From: a virus
DNA: 43,045 nt
Direction: 5' to 3' (one strand)
Virus record (IMG/VR): IMGVR_UViG_3300046804_004491
Span: 1-43,045 of that record
The position numbers and the translations under genes are program-made. The notes beneath the pieces were generated by a model that saw nothing but the letters and a program-made list of their open reading frames with translations, was not told the DNA's origin and made no database searches. Below are positions 16,044 through 24,104 of the stretch, piece by piece; within the stretch, counting starts at the first letter, position 1, and the number at the start of each line of letters is the position of its first letter.

Positions 16044-16616
16044 ATGGTTTTGGATTATTTAAAAAAACAAGAGGTGAAACGAGTCCTTTCTGTTGATCCA
16101 GCATCGCACTCGTTGGCTTGGGCAATATCGGAAAAAGACGATTCAATAAAAGTAATCAAAACAGATAAAATTGTTTTTACAAAAGGTTCTTCTATTGAAG
16201 ATAAATTTAATGCCATCAAAGCTAATATAGAAGCTATATGTAAACTTTATGAAGTTGATGCATGTATCATAGAACAATCTGTTTATATCCAGAATTTTCA
16301 AACAAGTAGATTGCTTTCTTATATAATTGGATATACTTGGGGCATCGCCTCACTTTACTGCCATACGGTTACAGATGTCAGTCCTTTAGTTTGGAGGAGT
16401 GGTGTTGGTTATAAAAACTTAACTGCAAAAGATAAAGAAAAATTATCAAGCGATGGAAGAAAAAAAAGTATTGAATTAAAAAAGAAAGAAGAACGCAAAA
16501 AACGTGTGAGAGAAATAATTCAGTCAGAATTTCCAGATGCAAATATAGATCTTGGAGATGATGATATTGTTGATGCTGTGGGCATTGGATTGTGGTATTG
16601 GAAAACAAGGTCTTAA
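16044..16616 (+). CDS. RuvC-like Holliday junction resolvase
   Basis: 190 residues with the RNase H/RuvC fold. The first catalytic Asp is Asp18 in VLSVDPASHSLAWAI; the Glu lies in ACIIEQSVY; the last acidic pair in LGDDDIVDAVGIGLWYW. A Lys-rich insert precedes the final motif. Phage RuvC-like enzymes resolve branched DNA before packaging, which fits its place upstream of the terminase genes and a promoter that looks like that of the terminase. Confidence 0.82.
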   Translation: MVLDYLKKQEVKRVLSVDPASHSLAWAISEKDDSIKVIKTDKIVFTKGSSIEDKFNAIKANIEAICKLYEVDACIIEQSVYIQNFQTSRLLSYIIGYTWGIASLYCHTVTDVSPLVWRSGVGYKNLTAKDKEKLSSDGRKKSIELKKKEERKKRVREIIQSEFPDANIDLGDDDIVDAVGIGLWYWKTRS

Positions 16617-16910
16617 ATGTCTGAACCGTACAAAGACAAAGGTTGGCTCTATGAACATTATGTTCAAAAGCGAATGAATCTCACAGATATATGTAAGTTG
16701 CTTAAACAAACTTATAATATCGAAGTTACACCACAGGCAGTCTATAACTGGTGTAAAAAGTATGATCTTTTAAAATTTAGAGGTAAAGGGCGCAATCTAG
16801 CAAGTACATCTATGAGAAGACCAAAATCGCCAATGCAAGAAATGGTCGATAAAAAAAAACGAGAACAGTTGAAAATGAATAGAGCTAGAAGAAAAGGAAT
16901 GGGAAAATGA
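16617..16910 (+). CDS. Helix-turn-helix DNA-binding protein
   Basis: 97 residues. YEHYVQKRMNLTDICKLLKQ plus VTPQAVYNWCKKYDLLK form a resolvase/sigma-70-region-4-like helix-turn-helix; the remaining third is a strongly basic tail (MRRPKSPMQ, MNRARRKGMGK). The start follows directly on the RuvC-like stop. It could be a regulator or a DNA-guiding partner for neighbouring genes. Confidence 0.65.
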   Translation: MSEPYKDKGWLYEHYVQKRMNLTDICKLLKQTYNIEVTPQAVYNWCKKYDLLKFRGKGRNLASTSMRRPKSPMQEMVDKKKREQLKMNRARRKGMGK

Positions 16911-17662
16911 AAAGAAGCGTCTCAGTCAGAGATATTGTAAATTTTGCAAGACTTGATATGTTATATAATCAAGTAAGGCTTATCGAAGCAAAACAGAATC
17001 AAACACAATACAAGTGCCTTGGATCTGGGGAGTGCTGCCATATTGGACTTGTTATACCAATGTTTGAATGTGCGAATATAGCATTTAGATTAACACAGCA
17101 ATACTATCTTATAGTTGAGGATAAAGGACAAGAGCAAGCAGATGAATGGATGCAGAGCATAATTGCTTCACTTAAAGAAGCAATGCATGATGAAACTTGG
17201 AAACAAGGTGGTGAATCAAAGAAGCTCTGTGCCTTCTATAAAGGCGGCTGTAGCATTTATGGATTCAGACCAATGGTTTGTAGATCTTTTGGGACAATAA
17301 CACCAGTAGATAATTACTGTCCAAGAATTAGAAATGTAACTGGCAATATCGATTTTTTTTCTGGCCCTCCTGTGCAAAAAGTAATTAAAGAATTGCAAGA
17401 TTTATTTCGGGATTATGCAAAAGATAAACATGAGAATTATGATATGACTTTGTATATGCCATTGGGCGTTTTGAGTTTTTTGATTAGTACAGAAGAATTA
17501 GAGGAATTAGCAAAAACTACAGATCCGAAATTCTGGGTTGGAACTTCTGGTTGGTTTAATTATAGAGTTCAATATACAAAACTTCATGGATACTCTATTG
17601 AAGAACTAGAAAAAGCTGCAGGTGAGGGCGGTAAGGTTTTAGCCTTTGATCCAGCGGAATAA
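16907..17662 (+). CDS. YkgJ-type cysteine-cluster protein
   Basis: 251 residues. CLGSGECCHIG near residue 37 and CAFYKGGCSIYGFRPMVCRSFG near 105 form the YkgJ/Fe-S-oxidoreductase-like Cys cluster, which likely binds a metal or iron-sulfur centre; a further Cys in DNYCPRIR may add a ligand. Family members are widespread but uncharacterised. It overlaps the helix-turn-helix gene (ATGA) and is followed by a glycosyltransferase. Confidence 0.75.
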   Translation: MKRSVSVRDIVNFARLDMLYNQVRLIEAKQNQTQYKCLGSGECCHIGLVIPMFECANIAFRLTQQYYLIVEDKGQEQADEWMQSIIASLKEAMHDETWKQGGESKKLCAFYKGGCSIYGFRPMVCRSFGTITPVDNYCPRIRNVTGNIDFFSGPPVQKVIKELQDLFRDYAKDKHENYDMTLYMPLGVLSFLISTEELEELAKTTDPKFWVGTSGWFNYRVQYTKLHGYSIEELEKAAGEGGKVLAFDPAE

Positions 17663-17670
17663 TTGATAAA

Positions 17671-18726
17671 ATGTTTGTTTGGTCAGATAACCAAGTACCA
17701 AAATTTAGTGAAGGGTATGGCTATACTCCAGATTGTTTATGGGAATTTTTATCTAAAAGCGGTATACAGATTAGAAGAAGTAAACCAGAAACTTTTAGAG
17801 AAATTGGCCTTATTCAAAAAGCAATCAATATTGGATACTTTGAAAGAAGTGACTACACAGATGAAATTGTAATCAATCATTCAATTGCAACAAATTTTGC
17901 AAAATCCAAAACTTACTCAGTGGGCTTTACTTTTTGGGAAACAAATCGCCTCCCAGACGATTGGATAAAAGGTTGCAATGAGATGGATGAAATATGGACA
18001 TGCTCAAAAGCAATGCAGGAAGTTTTTATAAATTCCGGTGTTAATAAGCCAGTATATGAATTTAAACTCGGAATTGATCCTTTATTGTATAGTCCTAAAA
18101 AGAGATCCGCTCATGAACAATTTACATTTATGTCAATTGGATCTCCATCAACAAGAAAAAATTCTCAAATGTCTGTTGATGCATTTCTTAAAGTATTTGG
18201 AAATAATGAAAATTATAAATTGATATATAAATCAAATGGAGAGCCAGATGCCAGAATAAAATTTGGTGGAGAAATACGGCCCCTCAGACACCCTAGAATT
18301 GAAGTTATTGATGATGAATTGTCACACGCTGAATTGGCTAAACTTTATGATCGTGCAGATTGTGTTTTATTTCCAACAAGCGGTGAGGGATGGGGTAACC
18401 TGCCTTTTCAGGCAATAGCAAAAGGTATACCAACAATTTGCACAAATGTTTTGGCATGTACAGAATACGCGCATATGTCAATACCTCTTAATTTTGATTG
18501 GGATTCTTCAACGATGTTTGGCATATATTCTGGAGCTGGACAGTGGGCTAAGCCAAATTTTGACGACTTATGTGATAAAATGTTATACGTAGCAAATAAC
18601 CACGATGCTGTTGCTGATAAAACTTATCAGAACGCTATTTGGATTAATGAAAATATGACATGGGAAAAAGTGTCAAAAAAGTATATCCAAAGAATGCAGG
18701 AAATATGTCAGACATTGAACGTATAA
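17671..18726 (+). CDS. Glycosyltransferase, GT4-like (GT-B fold)
   Basis: 351 residues. The first half holds a donor-independent Rossmann domain; the second has FTFMSIGSPSTRKNSQMSVDAF, the ADCVLFPTSGEGWGNLPFQAIAKGIPTI segment with the E-x7-E-like donor-binding region, and ACTEYA. This is the signature of family-4 retaining glycosyltransferases. Possible jobs are modifying phage DNA, virion proteins or host surface sugars; nothing here decides. It lies next to packaging genes, and a second glycosyltransferase follows the terminase. Confidence 0.8.
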   Translation: MFVWSDNQVPKFSEGYGYTPDCLWEFLSKSGIQIRRSKPETFREIGLIQKAINIGYFERSDYTDEIVINHSIATNFAKSKTYSVGFTFWETNRLPDDWIKGCNEMDEIWTCSKAMQEVFINSGVNKPVYEFKLGIDPLLYSPKKRSAHEQFTFMSIGSPSTRKNSQMSVDAFLKVFGNNENYKLIYKSNGEPDARIKFGGEIRPLRHPRIEVIDDELSHAELAKLYDRADCVLFPTSGEGWGNLPFQAIAKGIPTICTNVLACTEYAHMSIPLNFDWDSSTMFGIYSGAGQWAKPNFDDLCDKMLYVANNHDAVADKTYQNAIWINENMTWEKVSKKYIQRMQEICQTLNV

Positions 18727-19289
18727 AAGATAAAACTATTTTTGATAAAGTAAAAGATATAGAAAGCGTTGGCCTTTTACATATCAAAGGTTACTCAAAA
18801 CATGAAATTGCTTCTTTAATGTCATTAAAGGCAAATGAAGTTAATGAATATATTGATGAATATAAAAAGATATTAAATCGTAAAGCTGAAGACGATCCGT
18901 ACTTCCTTGAAAGAATACAGTTTAATACAATCAAAGCTTTAAAAGAATTTGATGAACTTAGCAAGGAAGCTTGGGAGACAATAAACATTGCAACAGACCA
19001 CGGAATGGTTGCTGCAAGAATTCAAGCAATTAAATTAGCTGGCGAGCTGGCAACTAAAAAAGCACAGCTTCACAAATTAATGGGAGGAAATAATTCAGAT
19101 GGAGAGTACATCCAAAGAATGCAAAAGGCAGAAAATGTTAACCAGATTCTATCTAGAGTTTTACGCGATGTTATCTCAAAATTCCCAGAAGTTGCGGAAG
19201 AAGTCAGAAAAGAATTAGCAATTGCTTTTGAAATAATGGAACAAGAAGAACAGGAGGTAATTGACGTAAATTCTGAAGAAGTCTCATAA
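18705..19289 (+). CDS. Probable terminase small subunit
   Basis: 194 residues from ATG 18705, preceded by GCAGGAAAT (an upstream ATG at 18660 lacks a ribosome site and overlaps the glycosyltransferase more). An N-terminal helix-turn-helix (GYSKHEIASLMSLKANEVNEY) is followed by DDPYFLERIQFNTIKALKEF and long helices to an acidic tail (EQEEQEVIDVNSEEVS). Such helix-turn-helix plus oligomerising-helix proteins directly before a large terminase are small subunits that bind the packaging site. Identification rests on position and architecture. Confidence 0.68.
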   Translation: MSDIERIKDKTIFDKVKDIESVGLLHIKGYSKHEIASLMSLKANEVNEYIDEYKKILNRKAEDDPYFLERIQFNTIKALKEFDELSKEAWETINIATDHGMVAARIQAIKLAGELATKKAQLHKLMGGNNSDGEYIQRMQKAENVNQILSRVLRDVISKFPEVAEEVRKELAIAFEIMEQEEQEVIDVNSEEVS

Positions 19290-19334
19290 TTTGAGACCGA
19301 AATTTTTTGCTTTACCTCTCATAATTTGAGACCG
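19282..19334. repeat. Twin 18-bp repeats with internal palindrome between the terminase genes
   Basis: TCTCATAATTTGAGACCG occurs at 19282-19299 and again at 19317-19334, 35 bases apart. Each copy contains an inverted repeat (TCTCA-taatt-TGAGA; six-base arms GTCTCA/TGAGAC in the first). The first overlaps the stop of the small subunit. They could be operators for the TATAAT promoter just downstream or a packaging-initiation site read by the small terminase. Confidence 0.8.
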
Positions 19335-19355
19335 CAAAACGCTCTTTACGTCAAA

Positions 19356-19361
19356 TATAAT
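19356..19361 (+). promoter_or_regulatory. TATAAT box just before the large terminase gene
   Basis: The box ends two bases before the ATG at 19363, closer than at other genes, and no ribosome site is seen. It lies 21 bases after the second palindromic repeat, which would suit a regulated late promoter. Confidence 0.4.
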
Positions 19362-19362
19362 C

Positions 19363-21102
19363 ATGACAGACTATCTGGGCATCAACCTTCAATATTCTGA
19401 TTTTGATAAATTGCTTCGTCAAGAAGAATTATCAGAAGAACCAGTTTCAATTGAGACATTTGTTCAAGATAAAAAATATCTTGGACTTCCTGCACTATCG
19501 CCTATACAACTAGAAATTGTAAGACATAGTACTCAAATTTTAAAACCACCTACATTGATTAAATTAATGGGTGAGCAAGAAGGTTTGGAATATTATAAGA
19601 AATATACTGACAATGAAGTTATATGCATGTTGGGTAAAGGTTCAGGAAAAGACCACTGTGCAAGAATATCTATTGCTTATACAACATATCTTCTTCATTG
19701 CTTAAGAGATCCTTTAAGTTATTATGGTAAAGCTAAAGGTGTTTATGTTGACTTGCTTAATCTTGCTGTAAATGCTCAGCAAGCTCAAAGAGTGTTCTTT
19801 GAACCCCTGAAGAATCTACTACTTTCTTCACCATATTTCAACTCCGTTGGATTTGAACCCCGCGTTTCTGAAATATTCTTTTTCTCTAGACCAGTAAGAT
19901 GTTTCTCAGGTCACTCAGAAAGTGAAGGTTGGGAGGGTTATGAAGTATTATCAATAATCTTAGACGAAATCTCAGCATTCAAAACAGACGCAGAAACAAA
20001 AGGAGATACAAGAGCAAAAGGCTCAGCTTCAGCTATTTATAACATGAGTAAGTTATCTGTTATGTCACGCTTTCCAGAAGTTGGAAAAGTAATTCTTCTT
20101 TCATTCCCAAGATATAAAGGCGACTTCATTCAGCAAAGATATTTTGGAGCGCAGGAAAAGAGTGAGCCAAAAACTTGGTTTATCAAGGCTGCAACTTGGG
20201 AAGTAAACCCAACAATCAAAAGAGAACATCTTGAATCTGAATATGTTCGTAATCCAATTGAAGCTAGAGCTCGTTTTGAATGTGAACCGCCAACAATGGA
20301 AGACGCTTATTTTAGAGATCCAGACAAAGTAAGAGCTTCTTTTATGTACTCTGATAATCCAATCGATGAAGATGGGGCATTTAAGAAGTGGTTTAACAAC
20401 CAAGATGGACACATTCGTTTTATACATATTGACTTAGGTTTAAAACGAGATAGGTCTGCTTTATGCATGACACATTGTTCCGGTCTTAAAGAAGTTAAGA
20501 CTTCAATGGGTATTGAGAAATTACCCATTGTTAATGTTGACTTAATACATTCTTGGGAAGCAGCGCCTGGTTCTGAAATTAATTTTGCATCTGTTCGACA
20601 AATGATTATCGATCTTTGTAGAAAGTATGATGTTGGATTAGTAACTTTCGATAGATGGCAATCTGTTGAGATGATTCAAAGCCTTCGAGCACAGGGCATA
20701 AATGCTGATTTCCATAGCGTAAAGAAAACAGACTATGACACATTAATGACATCAATGTATGACACAAGGCTTAGGGGTTATTGGAACGAGCTTCTGGTAG
20801 AAGAAGAACTCCTAAAGCTTAGATTGTTTTCTAACAATAAAATAGATCACCCAAATGGTGGTTCAAAAGACCTAGCAGATGCATTGGCTGGCTCAGTTTA
20901 TAATTGTATTAGCAATGTCGCATTAGAACAGGAAGTAGAAATTGAGATCCTTGGCTCTGATTACGACAATGAATATGAAGAAGAGATGCCAGATTTTGGC
21001 AATATTTTTGTGTATAATGGCCCTGGTCAAGAAATGAAACCAGAATTCTCTAGAAATTCTTTTAATATAGAAAAGGAAGAACCGTGGATAGAAAACCTAT
21101 GA
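19363..21102 (+). CDS. terL: Terminase large subunit
   Basis: 579 residues. ATPase: Walker A MLGKGSGKDHCAR near residue 88, Walker B VLSIILDEISAF near 196. Nuclease (RNase H-like): first Asp in IHIDLGLKRDRSALC near 355, second in LVTFDRWQS near 428, third in GSKDLADALAG near 505. The ATPase pumps DNA into the prohead and the nuclease cuts concatemers. Length and motif spacing are normal. The C-terminal tail is acidic. Confidence 0.95.
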   Translation: MTDYLGINLQYSDFDKLLRQEELSEEPVSIETFVQDKKYLGLPALSPIQLEIVRHSTQILKPPTLIKLMGEQEGLEYYKKYTDNEVICMLGKGSGKDHCARISIAYTTYLLHCLRDPLSYYGKAKGVYVDLLNLAVNAQQAQRVFFEPLKNLLLSSPYFNSVGFEPRVSEIFFFSRPVRCFSGHSESEGWEGYEVLSIILDEISAFKTDAETKGDTRAKGSASAIYNMSKLSVMSRFPEVGKVILLSFPRYKGDFIQQRYFGAQEKSEPKTWFIKAATWEVNPTIKREHLESEYVRNPIEARARFECEPPTMEDAYFRDPDKVRASFMYSDNPIDEDGAFKKWFNNQDGHIRFIHIDLGLKRDRSALCMTHCSGLKEVKTSMGIEKLPIVNVDLIHSWEAAPGSEINFASVRQMIIDLCRKYDVGLVTFDRWQSVEMIQSLRAQGINADFHSVKKTDYDTLMTSMYDTRLRGYWNELLVEEELLKLRLFSNNKIDHPNGGSKDLADALAGSVYNCISNVALEQEVEIEILGSDYDNEYEEEMPDFGNIFVYNGPGQEMKPEFSRNSFNIEKEEPWIENL

Positions 21103-21266
21103 GTAATTATGAACCTACTCTTGAGGAATTGCTTAATGAAATTATGAATGTTAATTCAAGATTGATACTCGAAAATGCAGCAATGAAAATCAAAATAGTA
21201 AAAATGCAGAATGAGATCAATATGTACGAAGAGTCAATCAAGGAATCTGTTGAGCCTTACAACTGA
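21099..21266 (+). CDS. Small coiled-coil protein after the terminase
   Basis: 55 residues starting in an ATGA overlap with the terminase stop (GTG at 21084 is an alternative). Nearly all one helix: TLEELLNEIMNVNSRLILEN, then AAMKIKIVKMQNEINMYEE, heptad-like. No function recognised; translational coupling suggests it is made with the terminase. Confidence 0.6.
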   Translation: MSNYEPTLEELLNEIMNVNSRLILENAAMKIKIVKMQNEINMYEESIKESVEPYN

Positions 21267-21303
21267 GGCAATAAAGAATTTTTTAAAAAAGTGTTGTTTC
21301 GTG

Positions 21304-21331
21304 TTGCAACGTCGTTTGTGAATGATAAAGT
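21304..21331 (+). promoter_or_regulatory. Probable promoter (-35 TTGCAA, -10 TAAAGT)
   Basis: TTGCAA at 21304-21309 and TAAAGT at 21326-21331 are 16 bases apart, fitting the TAnnnT -10 form used by actinobacterial housekeeping sigma factors. It leads a 47-base untranslated region with a small CGGGG/CCCCG hairpin (21343-21357) before the GGAGATAGAA ribosome site of the gene at 21379. Confidence 0.45.
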
Positions 21332-21378
21332 ACCTATCACCAACGGGGAATAGCCCCGACAAACACTAGGAGATAGAA

Positions 21379-21723
21379 ATGACCACCTTCAATATCAAGT
21401 CAGTTGACAGCTTTCCCGAAATCAAAAGAGCAGGAAGAATGTCGGCAGAATTGCAGAAGATTATTGATTGCTTAATTGAGTCAAGCAAGACTGGCAAGGG
21501 TTACGAAATTGAGAATGTTGAGGCTGGCAAAAAGTTTAACTCTTTGCAACAGCGTATTCGTTCGCAGGCTAAGAAGCTTAATTTCAAAGTTACCATTCAT
21601 TACAACAGCGAAACCTCTTCGCTTTTCTTCAAGGTTCCTTCTGTTGTTAATCAGAAGACTGAAAAGCCCGTTGTTGCAAAAGATGTGAAGTCGGTTAAGA
21701 CTACGGTTAAGACAAATAGCTGA
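21379..21723 (+). CDS. Small basic protein in its own transcription unit
   Basis: 114 residues, about one fifth Lys/Arg. A folded part (VDSFPEIKRAGRMSAELQKI, GKGYEIENVEAGKKFNSLQQ, RIRSQAKKLNFKVTIHY, SSLFFKV) is followed by a Lys/Val/Thr-rich disordered tail. It has a likely own promoter, a strong ribosome site and a strong terminator, so it is probably abundant. The alpha-beta shape with basic tail suggests a nucleic-acid-binding protein; no family recognised. Confidence 0.65.
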   Translation: MTTFNIKSVDSFPEIKRAGRMSAELQKIIDCLIESSKTGKGYEIENVEAGKKFNSLQQRIRSQAKKLNFKVTIHYNSETSSLFFKVPSVVNQKTEKPVVAKDVKSVKTTVKTNS

Positions 21724-21743
21724 TTCTTCTTACCAGAACAATA

Positions 21744-21778
21744 AAAAACCCCGTATGGAAACATACGGGGTTTTTTTT
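21744..21778 (+). terminator. Intrinsic terminator after the small basic-protein gene
   Basis: Stem AAAACCCCGTATG / CATACGGGGTTTT around a short GAAA loop, followed by more T residues. The A-run before the stem makes it able to work on either strand. Confidence 0.9.
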
Positions 21779-21781
21779 GTG

Positions 21782-21787
21782 TATACT
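21782..21787 (+). promoter_or_regulatory. TATACT box between terminator and glycosyltransferase gene
   Basis: TATACT ends seven bases before the ATG at 21794 and starts four bases after the terminator. The gap (GTCGGC) holds no ribosome site, so the transcript should be leaderless. No recognisable -35 box, because that position falls inside the terminator hairpin. Confidence 0.5.
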
Positions 21788-21793
21788 GTCGGC

Positions 21794-22615
21794 ATGGAAA
21801 TTTTTGAAGAAGAAACAATTGAAATTACAAATGAAATGATTAATTCATGGAATCCCATGATTGCAATGCCTTGTTATGACCAATTGATAACAGAGCCAAC
21901 ATTTATGTCTATGATGAAAACAGCTATGATGTTTAAAGAAATTGGTTTGAAATTTTCAATTGCAACTACCTCTGATTCGTTAATCAATAGAGCAAGAAAC
22001 CAGCTCGTTGCAAAATTTTTAGCAAATCCTGAAATGACCCATATTATGTTTATAGATGTTGACCTAGGGTTTTCCCCTGAAGACATTTTAAAACTCCTCT
22101 GGCACGATAAGGAAGTGGTTACGGGGTCTTATCCTATAAAAGATATTCGATGGGACAAAGTTTGTGAAGACGCAAAAAAGGGCGTACCGTCAAACGAATT
22201 GTTAGGCAGAAGTATGAGATTTGTTGTTAATCCTGTAAAGGATGCAACCAATTTAAATCTCACAGTTGATAAAGGTGCAATCAAAATACACGATGCCGGA
22301 ACTGGTTTTATGTTAATCAAACGGTCAGCTTTTATGAAGCTTATTGAAGCTTATCCTGAATTGAAATATAAAGATGATACGGGTGCTCTTAATGAAGAAG
22401 AAAGAAAATGGTCCTACGCATTTTTTAATTCATATGTAGATGATGAATCTCAGCGTTTCTTATCAGAAGATTATGGCTTCTGTCGTTACTGGCAAAAAAT
22501 TAATGGTGATGTGTGGGTTGACCCATCCTTTGATTTAACTCACCTTGGAAGACTCAGGTATAGAGCAACAATGATGTCTTACCTAGAAGAGAACGCAAAG
22601 TTTGTTGAATCCTAA
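21794..22615 (+). CDS. Glycosyltransferase, GT-A/Anp1-like
   Basis: 273 residues. MIAMPCYDQLITEPTFMSMM, SLINRARNQLVAKFL, the metal-binding D-x-D in MFIDVDLGFSPEDILKLL, VVTGSYPIKDI, GTGFMLIKRSAF and LSEDYGFCRYW mark the phage glycosyltransferases annotated as family 2 or Anp1-like. They transfer sugars from nucleotide donors; targets in phages include modified DNA bases and capsid proteins. Translated from ATG 21794 behind TATACT; longer frames run into the terminator. Confidence 0.85.
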   Translation: MEIFEEETIEITNEMINSWNPMIAMPCYDQLITEPTFMSMMKTAMMFKEIGLKFSIATTSDSLINRARNQLVAKFLANPEMTHIMFIDVDLGFSPEDILKLLWHDKEVVTGSYPIKDIRWDKVCEDAKKGVPSNELLGRSMRFVVNPVKDATNLNLTVDKGAIKIHDAGTGFMLIKRSAFMKLIEAYPELKYKDDTGALNEEERKWSYAFFNSYVDDESQRFLSEDYGFCRYWQKINGDVWVDPSFDLTHLGRLRYRATMMSYLEENAKFVES

Positions 22616-22639
22616 TTCCGTTTGGAAATTGGGTTTTTT
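22614..22639 (+). terminator. Probable weak terminator after the glycosyltransferase
   Basis: AATTCC-GTTT-GGAAATT hairpin (one bulged base) overlapping the stop codon, followed by GGG and six T residues. Confidence 0.5.
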
Positions 22640-23082
22640 GTAAAACGCGCAAGGGCTTGAAACACACATACTAAAATTTTGTGTAAGATTAATCAAAATA
22701 CGGCCCCGTTAATTATTTTTTTAATAACTTATTGAAGGCTTTGTACAAGCTTCGTAACTGATCGATCAAAAAACTTCGCGGCCATGCTTGATCAAAAAAT
22801 TTGTTGCGCTCTTTGTGACGGAGCTTCGCGCAAGCCTTTGATCAAGCTTCGTACAAGCCTTTGTTCAGCTATTCAATCAAGGCTTAATTTACAAACTCAA
22901 CGATTCTCCGCACACTAGAATTTTTTCTTACTTTTTTCTTGCTGAGGTTTTTTCTTCGTAAAAGACCCGATACAATGGGTTCATGTATTCGTGTGCCATA
23001 AAATCGACACAAAACTTAATCAAAAATAGCGATAATCGCAAGTCACAAAATGTAATCAAAAACTCAACAGTTAGGGGCTGTT
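22640..23082. repeat. Non-coding repeat-rich region, candidate origin or control region
   Basis: About 440 bases without a credible gene. It holds near-identical 18-bp direct repeats GCTTCG(CG/TA)CAAGCCTTTG at 22823-22840 and 22846-22863, an inverted relative AAGGCTTTGTACAAGCTTCG at 22735-22754, several TGATCAA units (near 22760, 22788, 22838) and three AATCAAAA units (near 22691, 23018, 23054). A T-rich pyrimidine tract (22921-22955) and a possible TACAAT box (22970-22975) follow. Iteron-like repeats plus AT-rich tracts are typical of phage origins, but it could equally be a multi-operator promoter region. Confidence 0.55.
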
Positions 23083-23538
23083 ATGTCAAATCTTGACGAA
23101 AAAGGTAAGTCAATTTATGACCAGTTGATCAATCTTGAGATTGACGATTGTGGTTATGTTGTAAAAATAGAATGCATTGTTGATAATGGTGATAGTTGGT
23201 ATCAAGTTACCACTAATCTCAATTATAAGTTCAATGCCAATCTTATTCTCAACGCTTTATCTATGATGCGTCTTAATGATGGTTTTGACGATGACGTTAC
23301 CGATGACGTTGAGCCTGACGCTGAAGATGACGACGAAGCAGAAGTTTTACAGTATCCCGTAGGTTTTCCAGAGGGTACAACTTATGCTAAGTATTTCAGC
23401 GGTCCTAAAAAAATTCACAGGGCTATTCCATACGTTACTGATGCGGTAAATAATGTCGCAACTGTTTCAAATCCAAAGTCTGACCAAGACTCTGAACAAA
23501 TCTCAATTACTTCTTATCTTTCATCGAAGGGAAACTGA
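23083..23538 (+). CDS. Acidic protein of unknown function
   Basis: 151 residues, first gene after the repeat region. An alpha-beta N-terminal part (SIYDQLINLEIDDCGYVVKI, SWYQVTTNLNYKFNANLIL) leads into an Asp/Glu-run (DDDVTDDVEPDAEDDDEAE) and a Ser-rich tail. The strongly acidic middle recalls DNA-mimic or binding proteins, though this is only composition. No family recognised. Confidence 0.6.
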   Translation: MSNLDEKGKSIYDQLINLEIDDCGYVVKIECIVDNGDSWYQVTTNLNYKFNANLILNALSMMRLNDGFDDDVTDDVEPDAEDDDEAEVLQYPVGFPEGTTYAKYFSGPKKIHRAIPYVTDAVNNVATVSNPKSDQDSEQISITSYLSSKGN

Positions 23539-23539
23539 A

Positions 23540-23890
23540 ATGGCAAACAAAATTGTAAAGCTCCAAGAAATTGAAAACAAAATGCTTAGGCGAGGTCGCC
23601 GTGGTAATACTAATATAATTAAAAAATCTCCATCTAACTTTGATATTCCTCTTGATCTTCGTAGTTATTGGAATTCACAAGGTAAGGATTATTCCTTACT
23701 TGAGAGTTTGGTTAGAATGAGGATTGTAAAAACTGTAAGCCGTGGTCTTTTTATTGAACTTGGAAATGACGCAGATTTTCTTCGTTTGGAAAAAGATGAT
23801 CGTGAAGCATTGATCAAATATCAAATTGATCTTATTCTTGGCAATGTTGATAGTTCTGATTACTACTATGCAAAGTGTGATGAGAACTGA
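23540..23890 (+). CDS. Hypothetical protein
   Basis: 116 residues from ATG 23540 behind GAAGGGAAA (longer in-frame starts lie inside the previous gene). A basic N-terminus (NKMLRRGRRGNTNIIKK) precedes a helical body with DLRSYWNSQGKDYSLLESL and DREALIKYQIDLILG. The basic start suggests nucleic-acid contact. Function not recognised. Confidence 0.6.
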   Translation: MANKIVKLQEIENKMLRRGRRGNTNIIKKSPSNFDIPLDLRSYWNSQGKDYSLLESLVRMRIVKTVSRGLFIELGNDADFLRLEKDDREALIKYQIDLILGNVDSSDYYYAKCDEN

Positions 23891-23922
23891 TTTATCGTTC
23901 TTGTCGTAGAAAGAAAAGCAAA

Positions 23923-24087
23923 ATGGTTCTAAGCCGAAAAGAAAAAGAACAACTTGAAGTAATGATTGCTCTTGAAAAGTTAATCAAAGAAAAAGGATAT
24001 TGTTCACCCGAAGGAATAGAGGCAGGCAAATCTTGGCATTGCGATTTTCCAGAAAAATTAAAGGAAATTAGAAGAAACCAATTCTAA
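23923..24087 (+). CDS. Small hypothetical protein
   Basis: 54 residues from an ATG after GAAAGAAAAGCAAA. Helical (RKEKEQLEVMIALEKLIKEK) followed by YCSPEGIEAGKSWHCDF with two Cys and a His that could hold a metal. It fills an otherwise empty gap in the same direction. Support is modest because of its size. Confidence 0.45.
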   Translation: MVLSRKEKEQLEVMIALEKLIKEKGYCSPEGIEAGKSWHCDFPEKLKEIRRNQF

Positions 24088-24104
24088 AAAGAAAGCCGGT
24101 AAGT

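Noticed and set aside
17663-17872. 69-residue frame at the start of the glycosyltransferase gene
   Set aside because: Overlaps the glycosyltransferase frame, which has clear family motifs; no independent support.
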